Shown here: positions 60,321 through 64,000 of the stretch, piece by piece
Layout: each line of letters starts with the position of its first letter
Numbering within the stretch: position 1 is the stretch's first letter
Assembly (NCBI GenBank): GCA_025677815.1
Contig: JAIXMP010000034.1
Span: 248,001 to 312,000, forward strand
Direction: 5' to 3'
Source of the DNA: Phascolomyces articulosus
Lineage: Eukaryota > Mucoromycota > Mucoromycetes > Mucorales > Lichtheimiaceae
DNA: 64,000 nt
The notes under the pieces: generated by a model
Database searches by the model: none
What the model saw: the letters and a program-made list of their open reading frames with translations, nothing else
What the model was told of the DNA's origin: nothing
Translations under genes and position numbers: made by a program

Positions 60321-62126
60321 ATGGCATTGACTTATTTAGCGGGCGGTCAAACATTAACTGGCGTTATCTTTCAACCTCGATGTCATCAACAACAACAGCA
60401 ACAACAACAACAAGATTCTTCTTCTACAGTATCACCTACTCTCAGACCTCTTGTATCTGCGATTGGTGGACTCAGTAGTTTTTTAACACGACAAACACTT
60501 TCCCCTCCATCTACTCCTGGTATCAACCCCACTTCTTCAGACAGTAGTCCATCCCCTTCTCCATCTACATCACGTTCATCACAAGTAATATATCCATTAT
60601 CCAACAATAACAACGAAACAACATCTTATTATACCACAGCAGCACCGTCTATCAAAAACAATCATCATGAAAAAGCAAAAGAAACAATAACAACAGAAGG
60701 GGAAGGTCAATCACTAATTCTCCGTCGTGTCGGTTTAGATACCATTACACAAACACTGGCCACCCCATCTTGTGTCACCCAACACTTGGTAGATCTCAAC
60801 TTGACACGGAACCATCTGACAGATTTACCTGATATCCTCTCTACCATGGATCATTTACAATCCTTGAACATCTCATCCAATCTCTTTACCACGATCCCTT
60901 CCGTCCTTTTTCAAATGCATCAGTTAACTTTTCTCAACCTATCTGACAATTCATTAGCAGATATACCTATTGAACTACCTTTTGCTTTGCCCAACTTGAT
61001 CCGTCTTGTTCTGTTTGGCAACCTCTTGACCTCGCTACCAGACTCGATTGGTCGTGCCTGGACTCAATTACAGTATTTACAACTTGGTTCAGAATTTTCA
61101 GGGAATCGATTGACTACATTACCAGATATATTACCACCAGCATTACAAGTATTGGATATTTCACATAATCGATTGAATCATTTACCATACTCAGTCACTC
61201 GACTCAAACATTTGATTCAATTGGATGTATCGTATAATTTGTTACGATCGTTCCCGACCCCTCTTGCAGAATGGCAACGGATTGAGTCCATGAATTTGAG
61301 TAATAATCGATTAACATTGCTACCAAAGGATTTGGTGGAATTGGATGCGTTGGTCTCGTTGAATGTATCTTATAATTTGATTCATGTGTTTCCGGAAGGA
61401 TTATTAGAGAATCGATCATTGAATGTGATGATTACAGGGAACCCGTTATCGTACCCTGGGCAACATCGATCCGCTTTTTCAAGAGTAGAATCTGACCATC
61501 GACAAGAAGAAGAACGAGATACATCTTCGGACTCTGATAGTGAAAGTAATTCAAGTGATTCAGACACAAGTAATCATGAACAAGAACATCCTTATATCAG
61601 AGAGGATGATACAATGGAGCCTCGACCCAGTGTATTATTTCATCATCTACCCTCTAGTTCATCCTCCTCTTCAGCTGTTGAACCTTATCCTCAAGAAGAA
61701 GAGAACCATGATCCTGGTGTCAATTCACTTTACGAAATAGCTTTTCGACAAATCCTACAATCCCCATCGTCCGATACCACCTTTCCTACTGATCTATTAC
61801 CCAACCATCTTTCTCAAATCCAACAAGATAGGGAAAATCAAGCTCATACATGTGTAGTTTGTAAACGTCTCTTTTTAAGAGAATGGGTCTCTTCTACTTA
61901 TTGCAAAAGTTATCGTGGTTATCCTTCTGTGGAACGCAAGATTCGTTTTTGCTCAAGACAATGTTCATCAAGACATGCGGAAAAGGCAAGACAAGTGGCT
62001 GAGCGACAAGAAACAACGAGTAACATGGTGCCTCCTGGTCCTTTGGATTTTGGTTCTTTTGAATGGATTGCGGCTGCTGCTGATGCAGCTAGGGAACAAC
62101 AAGCAGATCAAGAGGATTGGTTTTAA
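60321..62126 (+). CDS. leucine-rich-repeat protein with Cys-rich C-terminal motif
   Basis: Single exon of 601 residues, function unknown. Residues 1-135 are Gln-rich (nine Gln in a row) and Ser/Thr/Pro-rich. Eight or so leucine-rich repeats follow at about 150-370, of the LxxLPxxL type (HLTDLPDILSTMDHLQSLNI, LTSLPDSIG, LTTLPDILPPALQVLDI, LNHLPYSVTRLKHLIQLDV, LTLLPKDLVELDALVSLNV). An acidic and Ser-rich linker leads to a C-terminal cysteine block at about 511-550: CVVCKRLF, then TYCKSYRG, then RFCSRQC, which could bind zinc. The LRR type resembles Shoc2/Sur-8 and Ccr4 repeats. The combination of LRRs with a terminal Cys block suggests an adaptor, but no specific orthologue is claimed. Confidence 0.85.
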   Translation: MALTYLAGGQTLTGVIFQPRCHQQQQQQQQQDSSSTVSPTLRPLVSAIGGLSSFLTRQTLSPPSTPGINPTSSDSSPSPSPSTSRSSQVIYPLSNNNNETTSYYTTAAPSIKNNHHEKAKETITTEGEGQSLILRRVGLDTITQTLATPSCVTQHLVDLNLTRNHLTDLPDILSTMDHLQSLNISSNLFTTIPSVLFQMHQLTFLNLSDNSLADIPIELPFALPNLIRLVLFGNLLTSLPDSIGRAWTQLQYLQLGSEFSGNRLTTLPDILPPALQVLDISHNRLNHLPYSVTRLKHLIQLDVSYNLLRSFPTPLAEWQRIESMNLSNNRLTLLPKDLVELDALVSLNVSYNLIHVFPEGLLENRSLNVMITGNPLSYPGQHRSAFSRVESDHRQEEERDTSSDSDSESNSSDSDTSNHEQEHPYIREDDTMEPRPSVLFHHLPSSSSSSSAVEPYPQEEENHDPGVNSLYEIAFRQILQSPSSDTTFPTDLLPNHLSQIQQDRENQAHTCVVCKRLFLREWVSSTYCKSYRGYPSVERKIRFCSRQCSSRHAEKARQVAERQETTSNMVPPGPLDFGSFEWIAAAADAAREQQADQEDWF

Positions 62127-62314
62127 AATGAACATACTATTAATAAAAAACATAAATCTCTAGTTCTCCCCTTTTTTTTCTTTATTATTTGAAAAATCAG
62201 GCATTCAATACCCCTGCCTCATCCCTCACATATCAATTTTTATACTGTTTTATTATATATATGTGTGTATATGTATAAAAAAAAACCAATACCTTGAAAA
62301 AAAATCATTTATTA
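62127..62314. other. convergent 3' spacer
   Basis: 188 bp between the stop codons of the LRR gene and the NmrA-like gene, T/A-rich with polyadenylation-like AATAAA-related motifs. No gene. Confidence 0.45.
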
Positions 62315-63181
62315 TTATTGAAACACATCTTTATAATGCTCAAGCCATTGTTCAAAGGATTCCGGTTCTCTTCCCAAAACAATAGGTAAACCAAGTGAGA
62401 CAGTATTGACTCCTTTAAAAAGCGACACCAAATCCATGGCCATGACATGCGGCATGCCCATCCCTATCAATTTTTCATATCTTTCCTTAGGTGAAATTTG
62501 TACATACTCGACTTTTCTTCCAGCGACTTTTTCCAAAGCAGCCACCCGCTGACGTGGGGTCAATGCGCATCCAGTTAATTCATAGGTAGCATCACCATGT
62601 TTTTCAATAGAGTCTTGTAATACGTTCGCCGCCAAATCCGCAATATCATGGTTAGAAATAAATCCTTCTAATTCATCTACATCCGCTGTATGTCTCAAGA
62701 CCCCTTCCTTCTTGATTGTTTGAACATCGATCCATAAATGATTGGTCATAAACATGGTAGGACGTAATGCCACATAGGTACCTGATCGCTGAGGGATAGC
62801 ATGAATGGCTTCTTCAGCTAATCGATGTGTGTTGCCTAAAAAGGTACTTCGCCAAGGTAATGTGACAGCCAATGAAGAAATATCTACAATTTGTTTCACA
62901 CCAGCTCTATAGGCTAAGGTGGCAATGGTTTCCTTGATCTTGGGCATACCGGCAAGATCAGCTACAAGTAAAAATAATCGTGCATGACCTTGAATCCCAC
63001 GTTCCAATGGAGTGAAATCATTGTAATCGCCTTCCACCATGGCCACTTGAGGGAATTTGGCTTGAACTTTACTTGGAGAACGCGTGTAAAGGGTCACGGG
63101 TACATTATTGTTTAAAAGTTGTTGAACGCAACGTTCACCAATATGACCTGTACCACCCACGATAAATACTTTGTCAGTCAT
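62315..63181 (-). CDS. NmrA-like NAD(P)-binding Rossmann protein
   Basis: Single exon of 288 residues. The N-terminal dinucleotide-binding motif is VFIVGGTGHIGERCVQQLL, followed by YTRSPSKVQAKFPQVAMVEG (second-strand basic residue after YTR compatible with NADP) and the NmrA-type VKQIVDISSLAV and HRLAEEAIHA blocks, with ISNHDIADLAANVL and YELTGCALTPRQRVAALEKV later. The family includes atypical short-chain dehydrogenases, some acting as redox sensors (NmrA) and others as quinone or isoflavone reductases. The classical Tyr-x-x-x-Lys catalytic pair is not seen, which fits a sensor or an atypical reductase. Function not assignable further. Confidence 0.88.
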   Translation of the reverse strand: MTDKVFIVGGTGHIGERCVQQLLNNNVPVTLYTRSPSKVQAKFPQVAMVEGDYNDFTPLERGIQGHARLFLLVADLAGMPKIKETIATLAYRAGVKQIVDISSLAVTLPWRSTFLGNTHRLAEEAIHAIPQRSGTYVALRPTMFMTNHLWIDVQTIKKEGVLRHTADVDELEGFISNHDIADLAANVLQDSIEKHGDATYELTGCALTPRQRVAALEKVAGRKVEYVQISPKERYEKLIGMGMPHVMAMDLVSLFKGVNTVSLGLPIVLGREPESFEQWLEHYKDVFQ

Positions 63182-63463
63182 TGCTTTATTTTTTTAATTA
63201 AAAAAAAATAGGAGGAAAGAGAGAAAGTGGTACCTTTATTGTTTTCAATCCCATTAGAAATTTATATGCACGGGATTATCCATCGGTGATTGATTTACCC
63301 GAGAAAAAAAAAAGATCATCCTCTCCTTTAGATTTCCATAGAAGGGATAAACAATGACCACTTTTCTTTATTATTATTATTTCATTTAGATTTTTTTTTC
63401 TTTTTATTATCAACCGAGAAACAAGGTAAATGTCGATATGGAAGTATTCATTTAAGGAGTTTA

Positions 63464-63497
<34 letters not shown>

Positions 63498-63637
63498 AAA
63501 AAAAAACAGGGAAAGGTCATAATGTCCGCGCCAGCGGATTTCAAAAAATATATTTGTGGGGTATTTCAGCAATTACCATTCGATATACAGGATTTTCACT
63601 AATGGTTGACGCGTGATGAAAATTTGTATGGCCAAAA
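63182..63637. other. divergent 5' spacer with TTTTC repeat
   Basis: About 450 bp between the NmrA-like gene and the coiled-coil gene at the right edge, both reading outward. It holds a pentanucleotide TTTTC run at about 63464-63488 followed by T and A runs. Promoters for both genes are expected here. Confidence 0.45.
63464..63488. repeat. TTTTC pentanucleotide microsatellite
   Basis: About five TTTTC units followed by a T run of roughly 14, in the divergent spacer upstream of the coiled-coil gene. Confidence 0.7.
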
Positions 63638-63661
63638 ATGTTTTTCTTCATTTGGCATACC

Positions 63662-64000
63662 ATGAATTTCGATTTGGCATTTAATGAATTTTATAGTTGC
63701 CGTACTCGTCAACAATGCCAACGTGAAACCGTACGCGAGGCTCAACGTCAGCTAGATGTCGAAAGACATAATGTTCGTCTCTTGGTGGATCGCGTCCAGG
63801 CATTGGAGATATCCAACCTGGTCGTTCAGAATGAGATGATGGCGAGACAGTCCATCATCGCACGCTTAGACGTACCTCACCCTGTGGTCCATAATCCTGT
63901 TGTCCAATCAACACGACCACCTCCATCCATCAATGTTTCTGTAAGAATATATATAGATAAATATTTGAAAAAAAAATATAAAGAATTGTACATACCTGAT
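63662..64000 (+). CDS. 5' exon of a coiled-coil protein, cut by the window edge
   Basis: Partial gene. The first exon spans 63662-63940 (93 codons, phase 0) and ends at a GTAAGA donor; the intron runs past the right edge. An in-frame ATG at 63638 would add eight residues; the stop at 63617 excludes earlier starts. Residues about 15-70 are rich in Gln, Arg and Glu with a heptad-like spacing of Leu and Val (QRETVREAQRQLDVER, VRLLVDRVQALEISNLVVQN), suggesting a coiled coil, followed by a Pro-rich tail of the exon. No family can be assigned from this exon. Confidence 0.6.
   Translation, partial: MNFDLAFNEFYSCRTRQQCQRETVREAQRQLDVERHNVRLLVDRVQALEISNLVVQNEMMARQSIIARLDVPHPVVHNPVVQSTRPPPSINVSVRIYIDKYLKKKYKELYIPD

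Noticed and set aside
1..64000. CRISPR arrays, insertion sequences, rRNA genes, LTR pairs
   Set aside because: None seen. The repeats present are microsatellites and homopolymer tracts typical of AT-rich fungal DNA.

Overview
The window looks like a piece of an AT-rich, intron-rich fungal nuclear genome, most likely an early-diverging fungus of the Mucoromycota (Mucorales-like). The basis is short GT-AG introns (about 35-140 nt, typically GTAAGT...TAG), fungal orthologues such as a Pff1-type vacuolar protease, LRR-bearing Ccr4, Sec6, Mps1 and an Rfc2-type clamp-loader subunit, TATA boxes, and the presence of inositol oxygenase. The species cannot be fixed from sequence alone. There are no CRISPR arrays, insertion sequences, rRNA genes or convincing tRNA genes.

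Left third (1-30 kb), accessory and damaged. It opens with a degraded minus-strand gene relic (101-1091), then a compositionally distinct locus (about 1.58-4.19 kb) encoding a repetitive acidic protein with an in-frame TAA and a later frame change, followed by a GT-rich set of intron-like segments. About 7 kb without recognisable genes follows, including an A/C-skewed stretch at 6.9-8.0 kb. Next come a six-exon amino-acid transporter whose last exon carries a one-base frame disruption, and a tandem duplication of a two-gene module: inositol oxygenase followed by a flavin monooxygenase of Baeyer-Villiger type. Module A (14061-19258) contains a monooxygenase with a one-nucleotide deletion in exon 4. 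Module B (24706-30286) is intact. Between them sits an unrecognised single-pass membrane protein (20342-22750).

Right two thirds (30.8-64 kb), conserved housekeeping and regulatory genes, closely packed: RFC2 (minus), a 959-residue heat-shock-factor-type regulator (minus), PFF1 (minus), a probable mitochondrial flavin-reductase-like protein (minus), CCR4 (plus), a small CsbD-like stress protein (minus), a monocarboxylate-type MFS transporter with an apparent 2-nt micro-exon (minus), an Mps1 kinase with ten exons and only phase-0 introns (minus), SEC6 (plus, divergent from MPS1 over 217 bp), an F-box/LRR-like protein (plus), an LRR protein with a Cys-rich C-terminus (plus), an NmrA-like NAD(P)-binding protein (minus), and the first exon of a coiled-coil protein running off the right edge.

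Functional links. The inositol oxygenase/monooxygenase pairs suggest a local inositol or oxidative catabolic cluster that was duplicated as a unit; this is inference from synteny and shared intron positions. The other neighbours have no obvious joint pathway. Exon boundaries were derived by hand from splice sites, reading-frame continuity and recognised protein motifs. They are consistent modulo 3 in every gene except where a lesion is stated.
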